From Myxococcales bacterium (GTDB lineage: Bacteria; Myxococcota_A; Polyangia; Polyangiales; Polyangiaceae), in contig JADKKK010000004.1 in NCBI GenBank assembly GCA_016720545.1, positions 372,001-436,000 on the forward strand: a stretch of DNA of 64,000 nucleotides, in the 5' to 3' direction. Numbering within the stretch: position 1 is the first letter of the stretch; each line of letters starts with the position of its first letter. The notes beneath the pieces were generated by a model. It was not told where the DNA came from. It searched no databases and worked only from the letters and a program-made list of their open reading frames with translations. This document shows positions 28,001 through 34,647 of the stretch, piece by piece. The position numbers and the translations under genes are program-made.

Positions 28001-28053
28001 ACCGCCGCGCCGGCCTGGGCATATCCACTGCGTCTCTGTGCGTCCTGAGCCAA
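25027..28053 (-). CDS. membrane-anchored Ser/Thr protein kinase with PEGA domain
   Basis: 1008 residues from TTG 28053. Kinase motifs: glycine loop GIGGMASV (45-52), Lys70 in AAIKKI, Glu89, HRDVTPHN (174-181) and DFG (194-196). A long disordered linker (about 330-800) is Pro/Met/Gln-rich and includes eleven PGMM units (about 688-751) and several ATMM/ATMV/ATMA threonines. One membrane helix (WVIAAISCAAVLLVVAIVLG, about 805-827) precedes a Thr/Pro/Ala-rich extracytoplasmic stalk and a C-terminal PEGA domain (CFPKCEEVRLDGAVI). Hanks-type kinases with PEGA tails are typical of Myxococcota. The signal sensed is unknown. It sits 24 bp after a TPR-like exported protein and 10 bp before a lipoprotein. 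Confidence 0.93.
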   Translation of the reverse strand: MAQDAQRRSGYAQAGAAVVREEAAVTDSSGGTYFLGRYRVVDEIGIGGMASVHLARMDGPGGFQRWAAIKKIHSHLIEDDSFIQMFLDEAQVVARISHPNVAQVFDLGKTEDTYWIAMEYLHGEPLREVIRRTEEIGTAMPPEIACRVIADAAEGLHAAHDLTGKNGEQLNLVHRDVTPHNLFVTYDGITKVLDFGIAKFSSRAAHTKAGTLKGKLAYMSPEQVHGEQLDRRTDVFALGVVLWELTTGRRLFRMDSDLDTLAKVQECDVPRPSALIRGYPIDLEKIVMKTLSKDRNERFKTAKELSRSLQQLLMRRGLFIASDEVSQYMTTLFQERMKKRDEHLKWASEVTQTINKDGSPPGTAPKATDRESSDVQNRNPKPAPAAPMAAPRTVDIGSGRSSHASGGPGPSAAGPGPSIAGPPRPAAQAPAPPRAQITHDVHPADADGPTIQADVSEEPHPGDDPATMMALAPPVHPTSPTAPMGGPQGPARAFAGGAPPRPMGRAGAEEAIVPPAPPESIPTLDSPLDESGEHDQDDATMVQMPGVSGASPAFPSALGSPLGSAPPPPAAGAPPRTAKGTLPLNQVADARATAPPAPDPEAGEQATMALGASNNPAFMLGLSGASSPIGPPDFQKPMPAAGMAPTMQGMGPAQNAALQSLGMQQPSAQALGMMQTVGLAQQPNLMQGGMQPGMMQQPGMMQQPGMMQQPGMMQPGMMQPGMMQPGMMQPGMMQPGMMQPGMMQPGMMQPGMQGGEFPQPAPGQPSRMAPTVPAMNGGRMNMGGAVGQSSVSMSNPTAPAKKGAPMWVIAAISCAAVLLVVAIVLGILSRTAAPVKPTTSPSATVATTEPVGTLPAETATVAPTVAATVAATAVPTPTETAAPTAPPSPPTAAPTAAPTAAPTAAPTAAPTTPKGPTPTPGPGPGPAPTPTAKPTTAPTAGGPGQLTVVCFPKCEEVRLDGAVIATGNVYNRAVPSGNHALSLTAGGKKRSMTITVKPGELKAIRESL
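25799..25990 (-). repeat. 15-bp coding minisatellite in the kinase linker
   Basis: About twelve near-identical 15- to 18-bp units, core CATGCCCGGCTGCAT on the plus strand, encode QPGMM or QQPGMM repeats. Eleven give PGMM and the last gives PGMQ. The longer units carry one extra CTG codon in register, so length change keeps the frame. Copy number is likely to vary between strains. Confidence 0.9.
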
Positions 28054-28077
28054 AAGAGCCTCACGTTTTCGTTCATC

Positions 28078-29007
28078 TTAGCGCGCTCGCACGGACACTG
28101 CGCCAATCGTCACGTCGTCGGTGGGGCGAGTCAGCAGAAAAACGCTGGCGCCGGCCCCCGCGAGGACGGCGCCTCCCACAATGTAGGTCCAGGGAGAGCG
28201 AAAGAATCCCACGGGCTCTTTCTTCGGGGGTGGCTTGGCCTTGGCCACGACCGGTGGTGGCGGGACCGGCTTGGTGCCGCTGACCTCGACGCGGCTCGCG
28301 GCCGACGCGAGGCGGTTGTCGTGGCTGTCGAGCGCGTCGACGCGCACCACGAGCGTGCTCCCGGGGAGCACCGCCTTCGCGGGGATCTCGAACTCGACGG
28401 CCTGCGCGGACTTCGCGGAAAAGTACAGCTCGCGCCCGGTGGAGCCGTCTTTCGCCGAGAGGCCCACGCGGGTGAGCACGCGGGCGTGGTTGTCGTCGAC
28501 CTTCGCGCGAACCGTGAAGGCTTCCCCGGGCTTGGCGCGCGACGGGCAGCTCAGGCCGAGCACGAGCGAGCCGACCGAGGCCATGTCCTTCTTGGCCGTG
28601 TCGGCGAGCGTGACCGCGCGCGGGCCGCCCTCCGCGGGGACGTCGAAGGCGTCGTCAATCACCGCCGCGGCGCGGTAGGCCGTGAGCGCTTGGTCCTTGC
28701 GGCCGAGGAGGAGCCGCGCGGTGCCGAGCCGAACGTACGACTCGAGCACCTCGTCGGGGGCGAGCCCTCCCTTCGCGATGCCCTCTCGGTAAAACACCTC
28801 AGCCGTGGCCATGTCACCCGAAGCCCACGCGGCTTTGGCCTTCTTGTAGGAGGGCGCCCCGTGGGTCTTGGGCGGCTCGGTCTCGGTGGGGCGCTCACCC
28901 GTGGGCGCGGGCGCGGGCTCGTCCTCGGCCGCCCAGCACGGGGCCGCGGCCGTGAGCCCAAGCGCCACGGCGCACGCTATCCAGCGACTCTGCACCCGAG
29001 GCGACAC
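28078..29007 (-). CDS. exported TPR-like protein with C-terminal membrane helix
   Basis: About 309 residues from GTG 29007 (GTG 28995 is the alternative). A short signal (IACAVALGLTAAAPCWA) precedes a helical TPR-like part (YKKAKAAWASGDMATAEVFYREGIAKG, YVRLGTARLLLGRKDQALTAYRAAAVIDD). A beta-rich domain (LSCPSRAKPGEAFTVRAKV, TLVVRVDALDSHDN), a Pro/Lys-rich stretch and a final membrane helix (YIVGGAVLAGAGASVFLL) follow. Similar proteins sit just before Ser/Thr kinase genes in myxobacteria. The 24-bp gap to the kinase and the shared strand indicate one operon, headed by the promoter at 29015-29043. Confidence 0.75.
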   Translation of the reverse strand: MSPRVQSRWIACAVALGLTAAAPCWAAEDEPAPAPTGERPTETEPPKTHGAPSYKKAKAAWASGDMATAEVFYREGIAKGGLAPDEVLESYVRLGTARLLLGRKDQALTAYRAAAVIDDAFDVPAEGGPRAVTLADTAKKDMASVGSLVLGLSCPSRAKPGEAFTVRAKVDDNHARVLTRVGLSAKDGSTGRELYFSAKSAQAVEFEIPAKAVLPGSTLVVRVDALDSHDNRLASAASRVEVSGTKPVPPPPVVAKAKPPPKKEPVGFFRSPWTYIVGGAVLAGAGASVFLLTRPTDDVTIGAVSVRAR

Positions 29008-29014
29008 TGGACAC

Positions 29015-29043
29015 ACGGTATCGGCCTGGCCATCGCCGCGCAA
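29015..29043 (-). promoter_or_regulatory. promoter of the TPR-kinase-lipoprotein-methyltransferase-tilS operon
   Basis: On the minus strand TTGCGC (29038-29043) and TACCGT (29015-29020) are 17 bp apart. The predicted start falls at about 29008, on or next to the GTG at 29007, so the message would be leaderless. Confidence 0.6.
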
Positions 29044-29104
29044 GCGCTCGTGGCCGTGCGCGCGCTGCTGGTCCTCGCTCCTGGCGTCATCGGGGGCGGG
29101 GCGA

Positions 29105-29881
29105 CTAAGGGAACTGCTGCGACGGACGCGAGCGCCGGTACAGAAAGTCGAACGTGCCGCGGAGGTGCCCACGGCAGCGCGGAGGCGCCAGCGTCACCGG
29201 GTCGATCTCGCGCGGATTGGCCAGGTACACGTCGAAGCAACCACGGGTCCGCCGGGCCTCGGCGTCGAGGGTGGTGGTGTCGCCGCGGAAGATCGAGTGG
29301 AAGACGATGCGGCTCTTCCCGTCGCCCCGGGCGCCGGGCACCGGATTGGCGCACGCGGGGTCCTGCCCCTCGTCGGCCGCGTCGCAGCCGCCGGCGGCGG
29401 TGTCCGGGGCGAAGCTCACCTCGCGCACCGCGTGGAGCGTGGTGGTCTGTGTCTTGCAGCTCTTCTGGAGGTACAGCGAGAGATGCACGATGCCCGGATC
29501 GGCCTCCGGCTTGACGGGGACGCCGGGGGCGGTCACCTCCGGTGGGAGCGTCACGAGGAGCTTCGCGCCGAGCGCCTTCTGGACCCGCGTGAGGTCCTCG
29601 ACGACGAGCGAAATGCCGTCGCTGAACGTCTGGTTGTCGCTGCTCCGCTGGATCCGAAACATCGCGCTGTCCCGGTAGGGGGCCGTGCCGAAGAAGTCGG
29701 GGGCGAGATCGAACGGGCCCTGCCAGCACGGCGGAGAGTCGAGCCCGCCGCGCGCCGTGCCCTCGCCTTCGGGGCTCGTGCAGCCCTGCGTCGGCGTCGC
29801 GAGCGCCACCGCGAGCGCGCCGAGCGCCGCCGCGCTCCAGCGGCGGCGAGCGCCCACAAGGCGGGACGAGGGGCCGGTCAT
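29105..29881 (-). CDS. lipoprotein of unknown function coupled to mnmA
   Basis: 258 residues. The signal ends in lipobox TQGC at about residue 34. The mature part starts with CWQGPFDLAPDFFGTAPYRDS and looks beta-rich (ISLVVEDLTRV, KLLVTLPPEV, GIVHLSLYLQKSC) with eight or so cysteines that could pair. I do not recognise a family; its style matches other secreted lipoproteins here. Its ATG overlaps the mnmA stop as ATGA, an odd coupling of an envelope protein to a tRNA-modifying enzyme, perhaps only a matter of gene packing. Confidence 0.7.
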   Translation of the reverse strand: MTGPSSRLVGARRRWSAAALGALAVALATPTQGCTSPEGEGTARGGLDSPPCWQGPFDLAPDFFGTAPYRDSAMFRIQRSSDNQTFSDGISLVVEDLTRVQKALGAKLLVTLPPEVTAPGVPVKPEADPGIVHLSLYLQKSCKTQTTTLHAVREVSFAPDTAAGGCDAADEGQDPACANPVPGARGDGKSRIVFHSIFRGDTTTLDAEARRTRGCFDVYLANPREIDPVTLAPPRCRGHLRGTFDFLYRRSRPSQQFP

Positions 29882-30987
29882 GCCGTGGCCCGCGCCGCGG
29901 CGACGTCGACGATCACGCCGCCCCCGACGACGGCGTCGCCCTCGTAGAGCACCGCCACCTGCCCGCGCACCGCCGCCCTCACGGGGAAGGAGAAGACCAC
30001 ACGGGCGCCCCCTCGGGAAGGCTCAACCCACGCCTCGGCGCCCTCGTGCCGGTAGCGCACGCGCGCGCGGCAGGCGAGGGGCAGCGAGGCCCCCTCGGCG
30101 AGGTGGAGGTCCTGCAGCGCGACCTCGCTCGTGAGGAGCCCCGCTTCGCCGCCGACCACGACCTGGCCGGTGTCGGGCTCGATGCGCGTCACGAACGCGG
30201 GGTGCCCGAGCGCCACCCCGAGGCCCCGCCGCTGGCCGATCGTGAAGCGGTGGATCCCCGCGTGCGAGCCGACGACGCGGCCGAGCTCGTCCACGATCGG
30301 GCCCGGGCGCACCCGCCCAGGCGCCGCCCGGCGCTCCACGAAATCGCCGTAGGCACCCGCGCCCTGGCCCACGAAGCAGAGCTCTTGGCTCTCCCCCTTT
30401 TCGGCCCCGGGCAGATCGCGCGCCACAGCCTCGGCGCGGACGTCGGGCTTCAGGCTCTCGCCGAGCGGAAAGAGCAGCTGCCCGACCAGTGCGGGCGGCG
30501 TGGCGTACAAAAAATAACTCTGATCTTTTTGCTTATCGCGCGCCTCACGGATGCGCGGCGCGCCGCTCGCGGACGCGCCGAGCCGCGCGTAGTGCCCGGT
30601 CGCGACGCGCGACGCGCCGAGCGTGCGCGCGATGCTCATGAGCTCGCCGAGCTTCACGGTGCGGTTGCACGCGGTGCACGGGCTCGGGGTCTGCCCCTCC
30701 AGGTAGGCCTTCACGAACGGCCCGACGACCCGCGCCGAGAAGAGCTCGCGCCGGTCAAACGTGTAGTGAGGGAAGCCGAGCGCGTCGGCGGTGCGCCGAG
30801 CGTCGTACTGGTCCTCCGGCGCGCAGCAACGCCCGTGTCCGCCGCGCGCGGAGGGATCGTCGGGGTAGTCCCACAGGTGGAGCGTGACGCCGACCACGTC
30901 GTAGCCCTCGTCGACCAGGCGCGCCGCCGCGACGCCGGAGTCGACCCCGCCGCTCATCGCTACAAGCACTCGCTCGCGCCGGCTCAT
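29878..30987 (-). CDS. mnmA: tRNA-specific 2-thiouridylase MnmA
   Basis: 369 residues, typical length. The PP-loop motif SGGVDS is at residues 12-17. The catalytic cysteine of the CXXCN region is in PCTACN (C104/C107) and the second, persulfide-carrying cysteine is C204 in SQELCFVG. The motifs ATGHYARL, KDQSYFLY and IGQRRGLG follow in the right order. It adds sulfur to U34 of tRNAs for Lys, Glu and Gln in the cytoplasm. The gene is followed by the foldback elements on its 5' side; no clear promoter was picked out in that repeat-rich stretch. Confidence 0.96.
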   Translation of the reverse strand: MSRRERVLVAMSGGVDSGVAAARLVDEGYDVVGVTLHLWDYPDDPSARGGHGRCCAPEDQYDARRTADALGFPHYTFDRRELFSARVVGPFVKAYLEGQTPSPCTACNRTVKLGELMSIARTLGASRVATGHYARLGASASGAPRIREARDKQKDQSYFLYATPPALVGQLLFPLGESLKPDVRAEAVARDLPGAEKGESQELCFVGQGAGAYGDFVERRAAPGRVRPGPIVDELGRVVGSHAGIHRFTIGQRRGLGVALGHPAFVTRIEPDTGQVVVGGEAGLLTSEVALQDLHLAEGASLPLACRARVRYRHEGAEAWVEPSRGGARVVFSFPVRAAVRGQVAVLYEGDAVVGGGVIVDVAAARATA

Positions 30988-31039
30988 GGTCCGGCACCTC
31001 CTAGCACGCGGCGCCCCGCAGAGCCGCGCCGCGGTCGCT

Positions 31040-31219
31040 CTAGCAGCCCGTTGATCAACGGACCGAGCCCGCGCGTCGTCCGCGCGGCATCGGGCAAGGC
31101 GCGATCCGAGGAGCCCGCGGAGCCTGCTTTTGCAGGTGAGCAGGCACCGGAGGATCGCAACGCAGCCCGTGCCGATGCGGCGGCGCGGGGGCGACGGGAG
31201 TTTATCAACGGGCTGCTAC
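31040..31219. mobile_element. second foldback element (~180 bp) beside mnmA
   Basis: Ends CTAGCAGCCCGTTGATCAAC (31040-31059) and GTTTATCAACGGGCTGCTAC (31200-31219) are inverted repeats matching at 18 of 20 positions. The inside is GC-rich and holds no gene. The left end starts with CTAG, as in the ~300 bp elements, and its right end abuts copy C of that element. It looks like a small non-autonomous transposable element or its remnant. Only one copy was found in the window. Confidence 0.6.
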
Positions 31220-31221
31220 TA

Positions 31222-31522
31222 CTAGTCTCCTGGAAGCGTGATCCCTTCCAGAAGTCGCGCGGCTCGGCCTTTCGCCACAAGGGAGCGAGGGGGTGTCCCG
31301 TTTTCGGCGGCGGTGGGAGGATACTCATGTTCGAGGTCGGCGTTCTCGCGCGGTCACACCCGAAACCACTGTCCCCTGAGCGCAAAGCGCCGCCTCCACC
31401 GCGCGGAACGACGTCCGAGTCGAGGACGGGCCCGCCGTCGCCGAAAACGGGGCCCCCCCTCGCTCCTCGGAATGACACCGAAGACCGGACTTCTGATACG
31501 AACCACGACTCCAGGGGACTAG
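31222..31522 (-). mobile_element. foldback repeat, copy C (~301 bp, inverted relative to A and B)
   Basis: Matches copies A and B along its whole length but in the opposite orientation, starting CTAGTCTCCTGGAAGCGTGA and ending GACTCCAGGGGACTAG. The same internal complementary arms are present, so it too can fold into a long hairpin. Its right-hand CTAG (31519-31522) contains the stop codon of the sigma factor gene, as copy A's left-hand CTAG contains the stop of the Cys-rich lipoprotein gene. Confidence 0.75.
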
Positions 31523-32241
31523 GAGGGGCCCTCGCGGACCTGCTTCGCCAGCGCCTCGATCGTGCGGGCGAGCACGCGGCAGACCCAGGACTTGTGGAGG
31601 CCGAGCCGCGCACCGACCTCGTCGAGCGAGAGATCCTCGAAGTAGTGCAGGCGCAGAGCCTCACGCTCGACCTCCGGGCGGGTCGCCACGAGCGCCTCGA
31701 TCTGCCGGAGCAGGACGGCGCGCTCGGCGCCTTGTTCCGGATCGGTGTCCTCGACGTCGTCGAGCGCGTCGCCGCCGCTCGCGGTCAGGAACCCGAGCGC
31801 CATCGCGAACGCGGACGCCTCGAGGCGCTGCGCGAGGAGGGCGTCGGCGCGCTCGGGCGTCGCGGGGCCGGCGGGGCCCTCCTCGGCCTGCGCCTCTGCC
31901 TGTGTCTGCGCGCGCTCGAAGGCGCGGAGGCGCGCGTACGCGGGCCGAGAGAGGGTGGAGATGCGGCGCATGTGGTCGAGCATGGCGCCGCGGATGCGGT
32001 AGCTCGCGAAGGAGCGAAACGGCACCCCGTGAGCCGGATCGTACGCGCGCGCGGCGGCGAGCAGCCCCTCGCGGCCCGCCGACCGGAGCTCGTCGAGGTC
32101 GGCGCGCCCGGCCGCGCGCTTCAGCGAGCGCGCGACGATCTCGACGAGCTCGAGCGTGGCGGTGAGGCGCGCGAGGACCTCGGGCGAGTCGGCGGGGCGG
32201 GGCTCGGTGGGCACGGCTACCTCGGGACGATACGCGAGCAT
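31519..32241 (-). CDS. alternative sigma-70 family factor (FliA/WhiG-like)
   Basis: 240 residues, the size of FliA-type factors. Region 2 is seen in LDELRSAGREGLLAAARAYD and FRSFASYRIRGAMLDHMR, and region 4 in LHYFEDLSLDEVGARLGLHK with SWVCRVLARTIEAL as the recognition helix. The part between is poorly conserved and Ala/Glu-rich. It directs RNA polymerase to a special promoter set; the regulon and any anti-sigma factor are unknown and none lies beside it. Its TAG stop is part of the CTAG end of foldback copy C, so the last residues may have been changed by that insertion. Confidence 0.85.
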   Translation of the reverse strand: MLAYRPEVAVPTEPRPADSPEVLARLTATLELVEIVARSLKRAAGRADLDELRSAGREGLLAAARAYDPAHGVPFRSFASYRIRGAMLDHMRRISTLSRPAYARLRAFERAQTQAEAQAEEGPAGPATPERADALLAQRLEASAFAMALGFLTASGGDALDDVEDTDPEQGAERAVLLRQIEALVATRPEVEREALRLHYFEDLSLDEVGARLGLHKSWVCRVLARTIEALAKQVREGPS

Positions 32242-32291
32242 CGCGCGGGTCGGCCAGCGTCGAGCTGAAGTTTTCGGAGTGACGGGGCCTG

Positions 32292-32320
32292 TTAACCCCG
32301 CGGCCCAAAGGTGCTACGCA
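32292..32320 (+). promoter_or_regulatory. possible promoter of the Cys-motif protein gene
   Basis: TTAACC (32292-32297) and TACGCA (32315-32320) are 17 bp apart, giving a leader of about 60 bp before the GTG at 32388. Both boxes are imperfect. Confidence 0.4.
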
Positions 32321-32387
32321 AGGGCCGTGGACTACAGCGCGGGGTCTCTCTCTCGTCGCCGCTCGGCGCGATCCTCAAGGGGCAGCC

Positions 32388-33059
32388 GTGGAGCGGCCTG
32401 AGCTCGACGGCCGGTGCGGCAGCTGCGCGCGGTTCGTGCGCGTCGTCGAGGAAATCGACGGCTTCGGGGAAGTGCGGCGGCACGGCGAGTGTCTGCTCGA
32501 GGCCTGGCCCGCGCCTCTCTACGAGACCTCCACCTGCAACCAGTACGTGAAGCGCGGCACGTTCGTCGCCAAAGCTCGGCGCCCCGAGCCCACGCGACGA
32601 GGCTCGTCCGACCGCGACCGCTCGTCACCGCGCGCTGTTTCGCGCGCTGTCTCGTCGCCGGCGCCGTCGCCGGCGCTGTCGCCCGCCTTGCCCGAGGAGC
32701 TGCTTGACATGGACGTCGAAGAATTTCGCAAGGTCCTGCGTGAGGTGATTCAGGAAGAGCTCGCGGTCTCGCCCGTGGAGCTCGGAGGTCGCTGGCAGGG
32801 CGGTGAGCTCGTGCTCCTGCCTGGCAACAAGGACACGGCCGAGAAGCGCGTGCCACTGGAGGCCTTCTTCCGAAAGATCGTGTCGATCCGCGACAAGCTG
32901 CGCGTGCTCGAGCAGAAGCTGAACGCCCACTCGGGCTTGGCCGACGACGAGAAGGTTCAGCTCCAGCAGTACGTCACGCAGTGCTACGGCACCCTCACGA
33001 CCTTCAACGTCTTGTTCGCCGACAAGCGCGATCACTTCGTCGGCCAGAAGAGCGACTGA
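32388..33059 (+). CDS. conserved-type cytoplasmic protein with N-terminal Cys motif, unknown
   Basis: 223 residues from GTG 32388, with AAGGGG five bases upstream. The first 50 residues have CGSCARF, then CLLEAW and TCNQYV, a spacing that could bind zinc or an iron-sulfur cluster. A disordered Arg/Ser/Pro stretch (about 60-100) leads to a helical C-terminal domain (VEEFRKVLREVIQEELAVSP, KIVSIRDKLRVLEQKLNAH, KVQLQQYVTQCYGTLTTF) likely to form a coiled-coil oligomer. No signal peptide. I do not recognise a family. It is followed closely by the thioredoxin-fold gene, divergent from the sigma factor. Confidence 0.7.
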   Translation: MERPELDGRCGSCARFVRVVEEIDGFGEVRRHGECLLEAWPAPLYETSTCNQYVKRGTFVAKARRPEPTRRGSSDRDRSSPRAVSRAVSSPAPSPALSPALPEELLDMDVEEFRKVLREVIQEELAVSPVELGGRWQGGELVLLPGNKDTAEKRVPLEAFFRKIVSIRDKLRVLEQKLNAHSGLADDEKVQLQQYVTQCYGTLTTFNVLFADKRDHFVGQKSD

Positions 33060-33102
33060 GCCGTGGCGGTGCGCGCCCCAGGAGGACTCGACGCCCGCTC
33101 GG

Positions 33103-33639
33103 TTGGCCGGCCCTGCGCTCGTCCCCGCGCTCGTGGGCGCGTGCGTGCGCGCCGAGCCCGAGCCTCGCGCGCCGGTCGAAGTGGAAGAGCGCGGGACCGA
33201 GCCGGTCGCGCCGTTCGTCTTCGACTCGCTCGACGCGCGCCCCGTCGCGCGTGACGCGCTCCGCGGGAAGCCAGCCGTGCTCGTGTTCGTGACCACGTGG
33301 GACATCGCGAGCCAGGCCCAAGTGGGGTTCCTCGTCCACATGGCCGCGCGCGACGGCGACGCGGTCACGTACGCGCTCGTGGCGCTCCACGAGCGGCACG
33401 AGCGTGAGCTCGTCGAGGCGTACGCCCGCACGCTGAAGGTCACGTTCCCGGTGGCGCTCGGCGACGCGGACTCGCGCGTTGGGCGGGGCCCCCTCGGCGA
33501 CGTGCACCAGATCCCCACGGTGCTCGTGCTCGACGCCGCGGGTCGCCTGGTGAAGCGCCACGTCGGGCTCACGAAGAGCGACGCGCTCCGCGCTTCGGTG
33601 GAGCTCGCGAAGCGCGCGCCCGCGCCGACAGGACGCTGA
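33103..33639 (+). CDS. thioredoxin-fold protein lacking the CXXC active site
   Basis: 178 residues from TTG 33103; a possible ribosome-binding site AGGAGGA lies 16 bases upstream. A weak N-terminal export signal with lipobox-like VGAC is present. The thioredoxin fold is seen in GKPAVLVFVTTWD, the cis-proline stretch IPTVLVLDAAGRLV and the C-terminal helix. Where TlpA/ResA proteins have WCxxC this one has WDIAS, so both redox cysteines are gone. It therefore cannot act as a normal thiol-disulfide reductase and may serve as a chaperone or binding protein. It is probably cotranscribed with the Cys-motif protein gene 43 bp upstream. Confidence 0.7.
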   Translation: MAGPALVPALVGACVRAEPEPRAPVEVEERGTEPVAPFVFDSLDARPVARDALRGKPAVLVFVTTWDIASQAQVGFLVHMAARDGDAVTYALVALHERHERELVEAYARTLKVTFPVALGDADSRVGRGPLGDVHQIPTVLVLDAAGRLVKRHVGLTKSDALRASVELAKRAPAPTGR

Positions 33640-33667
33640 GCCGGAGGGCGCCGCGACTTGACGTGGG

Positions 33668-34594
33668 CTACTTGGGCTGGGTCGGCGCCGCGGTGGTGGA
33701 GCCCGCGCCGAAGAACGAGAGATCGGCGGGGCGCGACGGGATCATGATCTCGTTGAGCGTGAGGGCGCCGCCCTTGATCTCCACCTGGAAGAGCGTGCCC
33801 GCCTTGGTGAAGCCGTAGACGGACCCCGCCCAGAACGCCACGCCGAAGACGTCCGTGCGGGCGTTCAGGGCGCCCCAGTTCTTGGTGATGGCGCCGGTCT
33901 TCGGGTCGATCTCCACGAGGCAGTCGGATGCCGCGCACTGACCGCTCGCGCCCGTGCTCTTCACGGTGAGGTAGGTCGGGCCGCCGATCACCGAGACGAT
34001 GTCGCCGCTCGAGCGGAGCTGGGCGTTCCCGAGCTGGCCGATGGTGGTGATCTTGCCGGTCGCAGGATCGATGCGGACGTACTCGTCCCCGACGTAGCCA
34101 ACGAGCGCCTCGGCGGCGGGGTCGAGCGTGCCCTTCGGGACGAACGAGAGCGAGTTCGGGAAGTCCTTCCCGGTGGCGCCGGTGATCCGCGTGCAGCGGG
34201 CCGTGGCCTTGTCGATGCGAAAGAGCCCGGTGTACGTGGTGCCGTACATGTTCGAGGCCTCGTCGAGCGCGATGTCGATGATCTGCTCGGTCGCCTCGTT
34301 GCAGCCCGAGAACGGGCCGATCACCTGCACCGACTTGTTGTCGGGATCCAGGCGGTAGAGCACCTTGCCGGAGTGGCCGAACACCTCGCTCGGTCCCACG
34401 GGCTTCGGGGCGTCGAGCGACGCGTCGGTGAACGACGGGGGCTTGGGGCCGCCGTCGGTGGGGAGCGAGCTGCCCGCCTCGCCCGCGTCGACGGGGTCGT
34501 CGAACGTGCCGCGCGGCGTGGAGCTGCAGGCGGCGAGGGCGGCGAGGGCGGCGGGGAGGAGGGTGGCGAAGAACAAGGAGGAAGAAAAGCGCAC
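33668..34594 (-). CDS. lipoprotein with beta-propeller-like repeats, unknown
   Basis: 308 residues from GTG 34594. The signal ends in lipobox LAAC, followed by an Asp/Ala/Gly/Pro-rich linker. The body has repeated segments of the type VLYRLDPDNKSVQVIG, LFRIDKATARCTRITG, YVRIDPATGKITTIG and LVEIDPKTGAITKNWG, spaced about 45-50 residues, which is the mark of a propeller of the NHL/SMP-30-like kind. It should sit at the envelope and bind a ligand or partner. It stands alone and converges with the thioredoxin-fold gene. Confidence 0.75.
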   Translation of the reverse strand: MRFSSSLFFATLLPAALAALAACSSTPRGTFDDPVDAGEAGSSLPTDGGPKPPSFTDASLDAPKPVGPSEVFGHSGKVLYRLDPDNKSVQVIGPFSGCNEATEQIIDIALDEASNMYGTTYTGLFRIDKATARCTRITGATGKDFPNSLSFVPKGTLDPAAEALVGYVGDEYVRIDPATGKITTIGQLGNAQLRSSGDIVSVIGGPTYLTVKSTGASGQCAASDCLVEIDPKTGAITKNWGALNARTDVFGVAFWAGSVYGFTKAGTLFQVEIKGGALTLNEIMIPSRPADLSFFGAGSTTAAPTQPK

Positions 34595-34647
34595 GATTCC
34601 GCTTTCCTAGCACCCCACGCGACGGCGTGCCCGCCCGCCTTGTGCGC

